From Dacryopinax spathularia (taxonomy: Eukaryota; Basidiomycota; Dacrymycetes; Dacrymycetales; Dacrymycetaceae): a stretch of DNA of 64,000 bases. Below the pieces are notes generated by a model. The model made no database searches. It worked only from the letters and a program-made list of their open reading frames with translations, and had not been told where the DNA came from. Numbering within the stretch: position 1 is the first letter of the stretch; each line of letters opens with the position of its first letter. The translations under genes and the position numbers were made by a program. The stretch lies in contig JBBPFI010000016.1 in the NCBI GenBank assembly GCA_037974965.1, forward strand, positions 434,001 to 498,000. Direction: 5' to 3'. Positions 1 through 10,366 of the stretch are shown here, piece after piece.

Positions 1-1
1 T

Positions 2-154
2 GGCTATGTCTCCAAAGAAGCTATGGGTTTTGGCGACATCCAGACTGCGAAGGCCCAGGAGCGGAGCGAGACTCTGAAGAAGCTGGAATCGCTCCACGAA
101 GAGGATGTACAGAGGTGGATGGCATACTGGAGGAAGAAGGGTTTCCTGGCATAG
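2..154 (+). CDS. C-terminal fragment of an unknown protein (cut by window edge)
   Basis: The plus strand is open from base 2 to a TAG at 152-154 and encodes about 50 residues, rich in Glu and Lys, ending in RWMAYWRKKGFLA. The rest of the gene lies left of the window. The tail looks like a charged amphipathic helix. I do not recognise the family. It could be the last exon of a larger gene or a chance reading frame, but the composition looks protein-like. It is convergent with the hydrolase gene that ends at 597. Confidence 0.4.
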   Translation, partial: GYVSKEAMGFGDIQTAKAQERSETLKKLESLHEEDVQRWMAYWRKKGFLA

Positions 155-596
155 AGACCGCATAGATATACTACGAGAGTTTTCCGTTGATCATACACGC
201 TTGGAGGACATGGCGGTCCGCGGAAGAGCTCGAGAAAAATGAGGCTCGGCGATCTTGTCGTCTACACACGCCCCAATTGGGATCAATGAGGGATTTTGGC
301 GATACTCATTCCATGGTTGTCGGATACCAACTCACCAATGGGTAAGGAGGGCATGTCAATGGCTACGTCTGTACCGAATCGTAACCTTTCGGACTCGCTA
401 AGCGGAAGGCAGAAGCAGAAATCCGAGCCAAGGTGCTGATTTTAGTCTGGTGAACACTTCTGCTCGCCGGCTCTAGCACGCGAGACGACTGGATGATACA
501 AACAGTTGTGCTGTCTGCCTCTCCCCGGCTCAGAGACTCAGAGATCGCTCCCTCGTCAGTTTCCACCGCGTTATGTTTGGGTCGGCAGGTTTACTA
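155..596. other. Spacer between left-edge gene and hydrolase H1
   Basis: About 440 bases lie between two convergent 3' ends. I see no convincing reading frame, RNA gene or repeat. Confidence 0.5.
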
Positions 597-1806
597 TTAG
601 ACTACAACATGCGGAGAAGCTTCATCCAGCTTGACAATGCATCTATCCATCGCTTGAGCGAAAGCGACAGGATCGGTTGCCATCACGAAATGGTGACCTC
701 CAAGTATGACCTCTACAGCTGCGTTCTTCCTCCCTAGAAACCGTTCTTCAAGCCAGCGTGCACCATGTATACAGGTGCCAATATTGGTACCTTCGCCTGT
801 AGCACGCTTCCCAGTCAAGGCACCCCGTCAGTGGAAGAGAGATGGTGGCGTACAGTATATAAGCCCTATGCCGACCGAATCCGGTAGAGCCGTCATTGCA
901 CGTTCCGCCACAAGCGCCCGTTCTTCATATCCTACCCCATTCCAGGAACCAAAATCGTGGGAAGTCGCCTCGTAGCTGTCCACCGCCCGCTCAAGCAATG
1001 GTCTCTTGTCTTGAGGAATACTGGCTAAGAACCCTTCCACAACCTCCCTAGCCACGTCTGCCGCTGGGAGGGTAGGATCGACCAGCATTCGATCGTGCGA
1101 GAGGCCGAAGATTAGTCCTGGTGGCTCGAAGAGAATAACGGACTTGAGATATTTCCGCAGTGTGGGGATGTATGGAGCAAGCATGGGCGAGGGTAAGGCA
1201 TGGGAGGGCGGGAACTCGGGCCCGTTCTTGGTCAAAAGAGTAAGGGTGCTGATGACGAATGCGCATCCTTTTGACCTGACCACCTGCTTAGCTTTTACAT
1301 GTGGACATCATCCGAGGACACCTCACCAGCCGAGCAGGACGATACCTCCTTGCCTGTCGCTCGAGGGAGCCAGGACTTTGAGTTCTCTTACGGCAAACTC
1401 GATAAACCCAAGCAAGTCCAGCATATACCGACCGTATGCCTCGGTCTTCTCTCCTAAGCGGTTGCACGATCTGTGTATCCCCGTCGAGCCAGCGAAGCCA
1501 CGCCTGTTCAGGGCTAGAACGCGAGTATTTGAGGCTAGATGTGGCAGCATCGGGGTCCAGATCTCTGCAACGGAATACGGATCAGTTCCATCATAACGCA
1601 AAAGCTGAAGAGTAGAGAAGTTGTGGGAGGAGCATAATGGAGCACGCCTCACCAGAGTTGAAGCCAGTGCCATGCAGAGCGATTATGGTCGTGTACTCTC
1701 GCTCCGAGCCAGAAAAGGTTGGCTCGCTGTCCCCATAGCGTAATCGAACCGCGGCTTCACCGGGGACGAGATTCCCAAGGTCTGCATTGGACCACGTGAA
1801 TGGCAT
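597..1806 (-). CDS. Alpha/beta hydrolase family member H1
   Basis: Four exons (1653-1806, 1327-1564, 854-1275, 597-796) give about 337 residues. The protein starts MPFTWSNADLG at the first ATG; the next in-frame start-like codon upstream is only GTG. Visible landmarks in order: HGTGFNS (oxyanion loop region), NRRGF, the nucleophile elbow GWSKG, LIYCEG after a late strand, and GGHHFVMATDP with the probable catalytic His. The Trp codon of GWSKG is split by intron 2 (TG|G). There is no signal peptide or membrane segment, so it is probably cytosolic. The fold and Ser/His are seen; the substrate is unknown. It is one of five paralogs in the window and closest to H2. The acid of the triad is not certain; the Glu after YC is conserved in four copies. 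Confidence 0.85.
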
Positions 1807-1905
1807 CGACACAAGGTAAGAGGCAGAGACGGCTCGAAACCAGGTATAAGGAACGGAGCATCTACCAGGGGAGATCTCTTGGTAGACTGCCTCACACTTA
1901 GTGAG

Positions 1906-1914
1906 TCTTTATAG
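1906..1914 (-). promoter_or_regulatory. TATA box of hydrolase H1
   Basis: On the minus strand the bases read CTATAAAGA, about 100 nt before the H1 start codon. The same 9-mer lies about 75 nt before the H2 start. Confidence 0.5.
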
Positions 1915-2304
1915 GCTCCGGTACATGAGCTGATGAGGAGCTCGATCACGGGTCATGATTGCGAGAACAAGCTATAGCTTTACAATCCCCAAAGCAGTCC
2001 CAGATCCACTCGATTGTCGTCATACATGGAATCTCAGTCGCCTTCAGGAGCAGTAGTAAAGCACGAGGACGCCTAGAGTGAACGAAAGCAGAGCACGGCG
2101 AGGTCGGTGTGGATCCAAAGTCCGAGAGCTCATGGGGAGAGAGGTGTCCACCGGGGTAGTATCTTCGAACAATATGCTCCATGGTCTGCCACTAGTATGC
2201 TAGAGTAGGCGGCTGTCTGTTCCCTTCACTGATCGGACTTAGCCCAGTGGGTGAGCACGACAGGGGCCTTCTCAGAGTCCTCGTTCAAGGCCACCGTTTC
2301 GTGT

Positions 2305-2322
2305 CGGACGAAAATGTGTCCG
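2305..2322. promoter_or_regulatory. CGG-N12-CCG inverted repeat upstream of H1
   Basis: The 18-mer CGGACGAAAATGTGTCCG has perfect 5-base arms (CGGAC/GTCCG). It lies about 500 bases upstream of the H1 start. A copy with one base changed lies at a similar distance upstream of H2. The CGG...CCG spacing is the kind bound by dimeric fungal Zn(II)2Cys6 regulators; which factor binds is unknown. Confidence 0.4.
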
Positions 2323-2543
2323 TGCGCCGAGGAATGATGACTATGCTTGGTCAGCATACTCCTGATTGGGCTCAGAATGACTGTATTTTGTTCTTCTTCT
2401 GGTGCTAGACATCCGTAATCCAGGTCGGCACACAGAGAAAGCCAGTAAAATGTTTTGACTCCTCAACTATCCGTAGTTCTATAATTGCGGCTCTGCTTTC
2501 TAAACACCGAGTGGCAGGATCAAGCGCCGACATGACGAACCGG

Positions 2544-3772
2544 TCAGTCTTTTACCGCGCCGACAGCTGCCAGCACTTTCTCGTCAAGGTTGTGCACGCA
2601 GGAGACTACGGCCTCGGCGAATACTTCGGGGTATGTAGCCATGGCAAAGTGATCTCCACCAGGGATGACCTCTATCGCTGTATTTCTCCTTCCTTCGAAT
2701 CGCTCTGTCAACCAGCGAGCGCCGTAGATGCAGGTCTCGACGGGTGTAGCCTCGCCTGCCGACATATAGCGATCAGCATCTGCAAGCAGGGAGAAGCAAG
2801 CAAAGGAGGTCGTACAATATATAAGGCCCACGCCAACATGCGACGGCAGTCCGTCCATCGCGCGCTGAGCAGAGGACGCTCGTTCAGCGTCGTCTATGCC
2901 ATTCCACTCGTAGAAATCCTGCGCTGTGGTTTCATAGTCACCCACAGCACGCTGAAGTAGATGAGCGTTCTCCGAGGGAACACTGCCGACAAATGACCCG
3001 ACGATGCCTTCCGCCAGCTGTGTTGGCGGAATAGAGGAATCCACGATAGTGCGACCGATCGAGTTGCCCATTATGATCGCGGTAGGTTCGAACATGACGA
3101 AAGACTTGATGTGTTGCCGAAGGATGGGCAGATAGGGCGCCAGTACGGAGGGAGGGATCCGGTGAGAGTCGGGTAGCGCATCACTGGAAATCAGGCCGAG
3201 CAGTGACATGACAAAGGTGCAGCCTTTTGACCTTGGTGCCCATAACGGGTCAATACAGGAATTAAGCAGCTGGAATAACCGACGTACCAGCCCAATAGCA
3301 CGATCCCCCCTTTCCCGGTATGCTTGTCTTGTGCAGGAACCTTTAGCTCCTCAACGACATATTCAATAAATGCCAGGATATCAACCACGTAGCGGCCGAA
3401 CGCCTCAGTGCTAGTCACTTCGATGTCTTTTTCAGACGGAAGAGTGCCGTAGTGAGCCGACGGATAAACCGGACCCGACCCCGAAAAGCCCCGTCTATTG
3501 ACCGCGATAAGTCGAATATCTTCAGGAAGATACGGTAGGATCGGGCTCCAGATCTCTGCATTCTCGGCATGAGTCCAACATATGTGCAAAGACAACCAGC
3601 GAGACTTACGGGAGTTGAACCCCAGCCCATGCAGCGCTATAACGGTGGTATACGCCTTGTCTGACGCGGATGGAGCTTTTGGGGCAGAAAAGCTGTCACC
3701 GTATCCCAATTGGACGGGGGAATCGCCTGGAACCAGTACGCCAAGGTCGGCGGTCGACCAGGTGAACGACAT
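2544..3772 (-). CDS. Alpha/beta hydrolase family member H2
   Basis: Four exons (3610-3772, 3288-3555, 2816-3231, 2544-2755) give about 352 residues. The start MSFTWSTADLGVLVPGD matches the other copies. Landmarks: HGLGFNS, NRRGFSGSG, GWSKGC (nucleophile Ser, Trp codon split by intron 2), LIYCEA, and GGDHFAMAT with the probable catalytic His. Relative to H1 it has a longer loop before the nucleophile strand. Intron 3 (60 nt) is a multiple of three and has no in-frame stop, so an unspliced transcript would still be open and add 20 residues. No signal peptide is seen. Substrate unknown; a cytosolic esterase or lactonase-like enzyme is an inference from the fold only. Confidence 0.85.
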
Positions 3773-3845
3773 CGAAGGAGCTATTACGCAGGAGAGGAAG
3801 AGGCCCAAGTCCGATATTGCGGATCCATGGCTGCTCTACAGGTGC

Positions 3846-3854
3846 TCTTTATAG
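3846..3854 (-). promoter_or_regulatory. TATA box of hydrolase H2
   Basis: CTATAAAGA on the minus strand, about 75 nt before the H2 start, identical to the H1 element. Confidence 0.5.
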
Positions 3855-4292
3855 CCAAATGCGCTGCGATACCTTAGATCAAGGAATCTGCCGGTGCTCC
3901 GGAGATGTAGAGCATCACAGAGTAGAGTCCAGGAAGATGTCCGAAAACGGACTACGCAAGAGGATGTTGAGACGTATGACAAATCCATTCCAGAGAGCAA
4001 TTTAGCAGCATTAGTCATCGAGGATCGGTTGCGAAGGAAGCCAGGATGACGGCAACCGCCCATCATCCACAGACGGAAAAACGGAAGGAGCGTGCCAGCG
4101 GAACCGCTGTTGCTCCGATAGCATCGGCAACCCAGGCATTGCCAGAACGGGTAGCATATGGTCCGGCTTAACCAGCTTTGTCAGCAAGGTTGAAGTTATC
4201 GCCCAAGGGCTGAAATGTGCACGAAGACGTGATTTACAGCTTTTTGCACCATGTTGTTACGAAAAGAGCACGTCCGACGTCCGTCATCGGCG

Positions 4293-4310
4293 CGGACGAA
4301 AATCTGTCCG
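4293..4310. promoter_or_regulatory. CGG-N12-CCG inverted repeat upstream of H2
   Basis: CGGACGAAAATCTGTCCG differs from the site upstream of H1 at one base. It lies about 520 bases before the H2 start. The flanking bases are not clearly similar between the two sites, so the motif itself stands out as conserved. Confidence 0.4.
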
Positions 4311-4832
4311 GCTGAATCTGATGCGCCCTACCGTTGGGCAAGACCGAAACAGATAACTGCAGGGATCGACAGAGGACCGCAGAAGTTGGCAGCAGGTCTC
4401 GAGGGTCAGCAGCGCTATATATAAGACAGATGGTCGTGGTTTGAAGGCCCTCCAGTTGTCAACCCGGGCCGTCTTGGAGACCAGCGATCTTCTGGGCACC
4501 GATGACCTTCTCGCACTGAGGTGAATGGAAGATCTTCGGTTCCGACAGCTGACATGTGAATTCGCGCCCCCCCTAGGATGCCACTCATAACAGAGGAGCG
4601 CGACAATCATTCGCGTTCAGTTGACTCGTTCGGCATCGACAAATGATGAAGTACTTCGTGCTTTGTCGTATCGAGAGGTCTACAGATAGCTCCATGGAGT
4701 TGATTTATCTTCTCTATATCGGATAATATAGATACACGCCTGCTTGCAGGTCGCGCGGCAAAGCCAACCGAAGCGCTTTCATACACGACAGGACCACATC
4801 CCCGGCCCATCTCGCGTCATGTCCAATGTTGA

Positions 4833-6147
4833 CTATGCCCCTTCTTCGGTCTGAGATGAGCTCCTCCAGTCCAGTACCCAATCATCCGCCATCGCCAGGC
4901 CCTTGCTGGCCCAAGCAACAGCATAGTGCCCCAAAACGAGGTCCAGCTCCTCATACTCATCGATTAGCTCCAGCTTCGACACCCTACAGAAGAGATCAGG
5001 ATCAATTCATTAAGAGTAAAGGAAGCACGAACCGTTCTGTCTCCTCTGGTGGTACATGATGCGTCCTGATATCCCTTAGAGTCAAGGCATCCGCCCGCTC
5101 ATACCCTGTGCTCGTGAACCGCTCCCGGAGTCCGTCTAAACTCCCTATCGTACCAGGTATATGCACACCCCTGGCCTGGAGATAGTTCAGCATGATGATG
5201 TGCACAAGCTGAGCCCACCCACCGCCAAATTCTCCCTCATTACCCCGCCAAATGCATCGTCCAGACCGAACATCTCATACAGTACCACGCCGACTCCTCC
5301 CTTCCCTGAACCTGCGAACGTCTCGGCCGCCCATCTGAGTACACGATTTCCGTTTTCCACATCAACATATGGAAGGACACACTCGGCGAGGATAAGAGTA
5401 GCTAGTACTGGGTCGAGGATGCGCGTCCCATCGGCTTGTGGCGCTATGAGCTTGGCCAGAGCGGAGTCAGGTGGATCTCGCAGATCGAGCGGCACGAGGT
5501 GATACACCTCAGACTGCACGCCCGTTCCTCCACCCGCTTTCAGGCTTCAGCATGGGTTATGCAAGGAGGAGAAAAAACAGACATACAGAGCTTGCACTCT
5601 CCAAGAGCCTGCTTGAGTTGCGCATGCTTCCAGATCGAGCGGGACTTCGACGACGTGATCTCAGGGAAGTCTGCTTCCACGTATCGCGCGATCTTACCCT
5701 TTAAAGGGCTTTGCTGGCAGCATGTCAGTAGCTAGTTCAAGCGGCAGCGTTTGTTGTGTGAGGAGCAAACTGCAGGGTGGGACGTACGCATAACCTCCAG
5801 AATCTTGTATCACTGCCCGCTCCCAAGCTCAAGATCTGCACTCTTCCCTCGTCTTCTGCAGCCAGTCGAATCCAGCGCCAAACAAGCGCATCCACTCCCT
5901 TCACTCTTAGCCATGTCCCGACATTGATGATCCCAGGTCGGTTCGGTACGCTCCCTGGTCGCGTGACCAGCAGGGGAGTGAAGGGGTCGTCGATGTACTT
6001 CAGCCTGTGGGCGGAGAGCCGTGCATGGATGGCATCTGTGTCGGTTGACCGAGTCGCGCTGTCTGCATCGGTTGGGGCAAGGGATGAAGAAGGAGTGGTG
6101 GGGAAGCGACTTGGAAGAGGAGGCGACGAGCTGCGGAAGTTATGCAT
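4833..6147 (-). CDS. PPM1: Leucine carboxyl methyltransferase (PP2A methyltransferase)
   Basis: Five exons (5788-6147, 5587-5713, 5223-5536, 5033-5175, 4833-4983) give about 364 residues, typical for the family. The enzyme transfers a methyl group from S-adenosylmethionine to the C-terminal Leu of the PP2A catalytic subunit, which controls assembly of PP2A holoenzymes in the cytosol. Landmarks: KYIDDPF near residue 50, the SAM-binding strand ILSLGAGSDTRFW near residue 110, YVEADFPE after it, LDPVLATLILAECVLPYV in the middle, YEMFGLDDAFGGVM, and the C-terminal EYEELDLVLGHYAVAW. Intron 3 is 47 nt with a ctgaac branch-like site. It sits inside the hydrolase cluster, on the same strand, 302 bases from the H3 stop; nothing links its function to the hydrolases. 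Confidence 0.92.
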
Positions 6148-6449
6148 TGAGCTGTGTGAGGAGGACGACTTTGGCGTTCAACAATGCGCTGGTGATCGAC
6201 CCTGGAAGATGACGGAATGTAGACTGGAATGTGCACGTGATGAGACAATGCCAAGAGCAGCAATGCAACCTTGGTCATGTCGGGGGAGTGCGCTTGTACT
6301 TCAACACCCTCCTTGCGTCCATACAGCAGTGGCGCCTTGATCTCACAAACATTCACATAGTTGTCACACAATCATGGTCTCAGACATAAACTAGGTACAA
6401 GTATCAAGCAACAATCGGGTTCTGCGGAAGGCAGTCTCAACGAGCCAGC
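6148..6449. other. Spacer PPM1 start to H3 stop, with duplicated segment
   Basis: 302 bases. The stretch at 6,200-6,259 contains CACGTG and is similar to 8,914-8,975 beyond the H4 stop. Confidence 0.5.
6200..6259. repeat. Copy A of a duplicated flank
   Basis: About 60 bases share long matches with 8,914-8,975, including GGAATGTGCACGTGA. Copy A lies about 190 bases beyond the H3 stop, copy B about 205 bases beyond the H4 stop, as expected if one ancestral gene was duplicated with its 3' flank. Confidence 0.5.
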
Positions 6450-7620
6450 TCAAGCCATCGCAATATCCAGCTCCTTGATCAAGGAGATCACAGCATCATC
6501 CCATGCTTTTGGATCTGTGGCCATAAGGAAATGGTTTCCACCTGGCAACACCCTCGCCGCTGTATTCTTCCTTCCGCCAAATCTGTCGATGATCCACTTC
6601 GAGCCCTGGGCGTCTGAGTCTGCAGTGCCCGTCCCCTTACCTTTCAGAAAGTCAGCGAGTTTCCTTGTAGGTGGGTAGAAGCACATACAATAGATCACCC
6701 CTAGCCCGGTATCGCCAGGCAAGCCATCCATCGCAGCGCTGGCGATTGCCATCCTCTCTGCATCGTCCACTCCATTCCACGAAAGGCTTTCGTGTGCCAT
6801 CACGGCCTCGCTAGCCAGTGCCGCCTCCAACAGGGGACGCTTCTCGGCGGGCACCATACCCAGCAGAGCTCGGACGTGGTCCTTCGTGGCCGCCGAAGGC
6901 ATCGCCCTTGAGTTCTTGGCACTATCGTAATTCGGTATGCCAACCTGTATGCCGGTCGGCTCGTAGAATATGTAGCTCTTGACGTACACGCGCAGGGTCG
7001 AGAAGTAGGGCTCCACGAAGGCGGGCGGCATTTGATGGGAATCAGGTGGGCAATGGCTGTCCGGAGCAATGAGCGACAGGAACGACAGCAGAAAGGCGGA
7101 GCCTTTCAACCTGCAAGCCGGTGGTCAGCTAGCAAGAACGTCGCATACATCTAGAGATCCCGTACCAGCCAAGCAAGACAACCCCTCCCGTCCTGGTTTT
7201 CGTATCTCTAGCCGGAAGGCCTAGCTTCTCTACCGCATACTTGATGAAAGCGAGTATGTCTACTACATACCGCCCATGGGCTTCTGTGTTCGCAGGCAGT
7301 TTGGTGCGAGATTCGTGAATTGGGCCGGAACGGCCGAACCCTGGCCTATTCAGGGCGATGAGACGAACGCTTGGGTCCAAGTACGGCAACCACGCATTCC
7401 AGATATCTGGATCATGGATGAGTCTGGAACTCCTCACGGCCGGGAAGAAAGCATAGGGGCTGGACTCACTAGAGTTGAACGCCGACCCGTGCAGAGCTAT
7501 GATGGTCGTGTACCCCTCCTTCGCGGAGGCCTTAGGGTGACTATCGCCATATTCCAGCTTCACGGGGGCATCGCCGGGTACAAGGACGCCTAGGTTAACT
7601 GTGTTCCAGGTGAAAGACAT
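6450..7620 (-). CDS. Alpha/beta hydrolase paralog H3, probably without the catalytic Ser
   Basis: Four exons (7470-7620, 7166-7406, 6689-7110, 6450-6640) give about 334 residues with the same intron positions as the other copies. It starts MSFTWNTVNLGVLVPGD. Landmarks: HGSAFNS, NRPGFGRSG (NRRGF in the others), IYCKG and GGNHFLMATDP. The nucleophile elbow reads GWLKGS where the other four copies read GWSKG, so the Ser codon is replaced by TTG (Leu). The conserved Glu after YC is also Lys here. The His is kept. The reading frame and splice sites are intact, so this looks like a pseudoenzyme or an enzyme with altered chemistry. Intron 3 (48 nt) is in frame and open. Nearest relative is H4. Confidence 0.82.
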
Positions 7621-7701
7621 TTTTTGGCTTTGCGGCAATATACGGAGGATGCGCGGGGGATGCTGGGAGAACTGCTGTCCTGCCCTCCTGCACCCGCCCC
7701 G

Positions 7702-7708
7702 TTTTATA
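7702..7708 (-). promoter_or_regulatory. TATA box of hydrolase H3
   Basis: Minus strand CGTATAAAAC, about 85 nt before the H3 start codon. Confidence 0.45.
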
Positions 7709-8913
7709 CGAGTCCAGGCCAGTACAGAAGCACTTTGAGCTAGAACATGAGTTCGTGGTCGATTCACGGTCGTGGAGACTGTGGGCTCATGCCATGACTG
7801 GGAGAGAAAGATTGATAAGCATTAATAGAACGACCGCCGTGGATCTTGACAATATATCGGCCAGATGTCCTGAGACTGAAGTATTTCGTCCTTTAGCGAG
7901 GGTCCAATATTGATTCTCGTGCAGCGCCTGCAACGCTATCATCCTTCACGCCAGATGGAGTGCGACTCTTTTAGACACTACGACAGCCCCGTGACTAGCA
8001 GCATAGCAGCAAGGATGGTGGTTGCCAGACGATTCATGTTTATCAATCACTCGGTGTGGACGTTTCCATCCCAGATCAGTCCTGCCCGAAGATGCGATCG
8101 GCGGCAATGGAATGACAAGGAATCGTTGTTAAGAACCTCCACAAGTTCAACAAATTAGCCTGAGACAGGTCCGGAAAGGGCGGTCATTCGCAAGAGAGGA
8201 TCGGATATCGTCCCACCATGGTACGGATGATTTGCGACCACAAGGCAAGCGCGTGACGGTGTCCATAGCAGTGCATCCACACGTTCCAGCATACGATGAT
8301 CACGGCACAACGAGCTCCCCAAGAGACTGCGCGACGGTCAATGGGCGGCTGAGTCAGCCGCTAGCCATTGGCATGTCAAAGAGGCCCTCAGCACTACCAG
8401 GAGTGATCTACATGCAGTTGATCCAGCGAAGACCATAGATTGTCGGCATGAAGTATTGCGCCGCCGTAAAAAGAGCCATCCTTTGCTCCGCCGTTTTCCC
8501 TTGAAGAGGGGACACCGGCAGATAGAGGAGAAACAAGAGAAGCGGTTGTGGCATCCACGTTGAAGTGTACGAGCAAAATGTCAGTGCAAAGGGCCAACTC
8601 CAAGCAGTGGTCAGTCTAGTCCTTTCGCGATGGACATGTCCATAACTTCGTGTCTGAGCTCTTTCGGGCGTTGCCAGGTCTTGCAAAACGCAGTTGCGCG
8701 CCGCCGCAGACTCGGAGGTCGCGGTGCTGTAGAGGCACTGCGCGAAGATCCTCACATACATAGAGTCTGTATCACTTGATCAAGCGAGGTTGTCTATATC
8801 CGATAGTGCAGGGAAGGAGCAAAGAGCAGTGCGAAAGCGGTTGCGAAGCGGGGCTGATGCGCTCAGAGCTCGTTGAACTGGGCTAGAAGGCCTGCAGTTT
8901 CATCAAGACGAGG

Positions 8914-8975
8914 ACCCTGAAGGATGACGCAATGAGCCCGGGAATGTGCACGTGACACAACAACGCCAAGACGAC
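8914..8975. repeat. Copy B of a duplicated flank
   Basis: Partner of 6,200-6,259; shares GGAATGTGCACGTGA and a CCAAGA run. The match fades toward lower coordinates, where the PPM1 5' end lies in copy A. Confidence 0.5.
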
Positions 8976-9179
8976 GAACCTGTTGCCCTACCCCCTGATG
9001 TTTGAACGACAACACTCGAACGCGGGCTCAGACACGGGCTTTGACGCGAGCCAATGTCAGAACGCTCGCAACGTCCTATCACGGTATATCTCAAAAGGTG
9101 TAAGGTAACTCAATCTCCGTTCAATCAGAGTCAATCGAACCACAACGGAAACAGAGCTCCGCCGCCGTGAAACACTAGA

Positions 9180-10366
9180 TTACGGTCCCTCAGCCGGAGA
9201 GGTCGCACAATCCAGCTCTTGGATCAAAGACACCACAGCATCATTCCACACCTTTGGATCGGTCGCCATGAAGAAGTGGCTGCCACCTGGCAGCACCCTA
9301 GCCGCCGTGTTCTTCCTTCCCCCAAACCTATCGATGACCCACTTGGCGCCCTCAATACAGTCAGCAATGACCGTCCCTTCACCTGTACGACCGTTAGCAC
9401 CAATGGAGGTTCTGGAGTGGCAGAGTGGCAGAACATACAGAAGATCATCCCGAGGCCCATATTCGGAGGTACGCTCTCCACCGCAGTTTTGGCGACCACC
9501 TCCCTTTCTGCGGCATCCACACCGTTCCACGAAAAGATGTCGTGCGCCGTCACGTCCTCCGTATCCAGCGCAGCCTCTAGCAACGAACGTTTATCGTCAG
9601 GCACCATGCTCACGAACCCTTGCATGTACATTCTGGTCAATTCCATAGGCAGGGGGCTTGCGTCTGTCGGGGCGTGTGGGTTCGGGATACCCACCTGTAT
9701 ACTAGGAGGCTCGTAGAGGATGCAGCTCTTCACATGGGAGTGAATGGTGGAGAGATAGGGCTCGAGCAAGGCGAAAGGGATCTGATGCGAAGCGGGCAGA
9801 CCTTGGCTAGCGGGAGCGAGGAGCGAGAGGAGGGAAAGAACAAAGGAACAGCCCTTCGACCTGCATTCATATGATCAACAAAGACACAATATTTCACGAG
9901 GAGTAAGCAGCGCACCAGCCCAGCAAGACGACCCCTCCTGCTCCTGTCTTCTCATCTCTAGCGGGAAGCCCCAGTTTCTCTACCGCATATTTGACGAAGG
10001 CAAGTGTGTCTACCACATATCGTCCATGGGCTTCTGTATTTGCCGGTAGGTTCGTGCGGGACTTATGGATTGGGCTCGAGTGACCGAACCCTCGTCTGTT
10101 GAGCGCGATGAGGCGTATGTTCGGGTCGAGATAGGGCAGCCACTCGTTCCAGATATCTAGCGCGGTGGTGAGCCGGGATGACCTGCCGAGGACATGGAGC
10201 ATAGGAAGTACTTACTGGAGTTGAACGCCGTACCATGAAGGGCAATGATCGAGGTGTAGGGCTCTGTTGGGCAGCGGTTGGGATGCGTATCGCCGTATTC
10301 CAGCTTGACAGGAGGGTCGCCAGGGACGAGAATGCCGAGGTCGGCAGTGTTCCAGGTAAAGGGCAT
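9180..10366 (-). CDS. Alpha/beta hydrolase family member H4
   Basis: Four exons (10216-10366, 9916-10156, 9439-9860, 9180-9382) give about 338 residues. It starts MPFTWNTADLGILVPGD. Landmarks: HGTAFNS, NRRGFGHSS, GWSKGCSF (nucleophile Ser, Trp codon split by intron 2), IFCEG and GGSHFFMATDP with the probable catalytic His. It is closest to H3: both have AFNSS, SRTxLPANTEAHGRYVVD and RKNTAARVLPGG. Unlike H3 it keeps Ser, Glu and His, so it is expected to be active. No signal peptide. Substrate unknown. Confidence 0.85.

Larger units (their letters stand above)
1807..2543. other. Intergenic region, H1 promoter side
   Basis: About 740 bases between the H1 start and the H2 stop. It holds the H1 TATA box and a CGG-N12-CCG site. 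I see no reading frame that looks like a protein. Confidence 0.5.
3773..4832. other. Intergenic region, H2 promoter side
   Basis: About 1,060 bases between the H2 start and the PPM1 stop. It holds the H2 TATA box and the second CGG-N12-CCG site. A 22-base stretch near 4,638-4,660 resembles one near 7,877-7,900 upstream of H3. No supportable gene. Confidence 0.5.
7621..9179. other. Long intergenic region between H3 start and H4 stop
   Basis: About 1,560 bases. It holds the H3 promoter and copy B of the duplicated flank. The longest minus-strand frame (8,408-8,761) has no recognisable domain. I see no tRNA or intact gene. Confidence 0.5.

Noticed and set aside
8408-8761. A 117-codon minus-strand frame between H3 and H4
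   Set aside because: No domain, no similarity to the hydrolases or PPM1, and composition typical of chance frames in GC-rich DNA.
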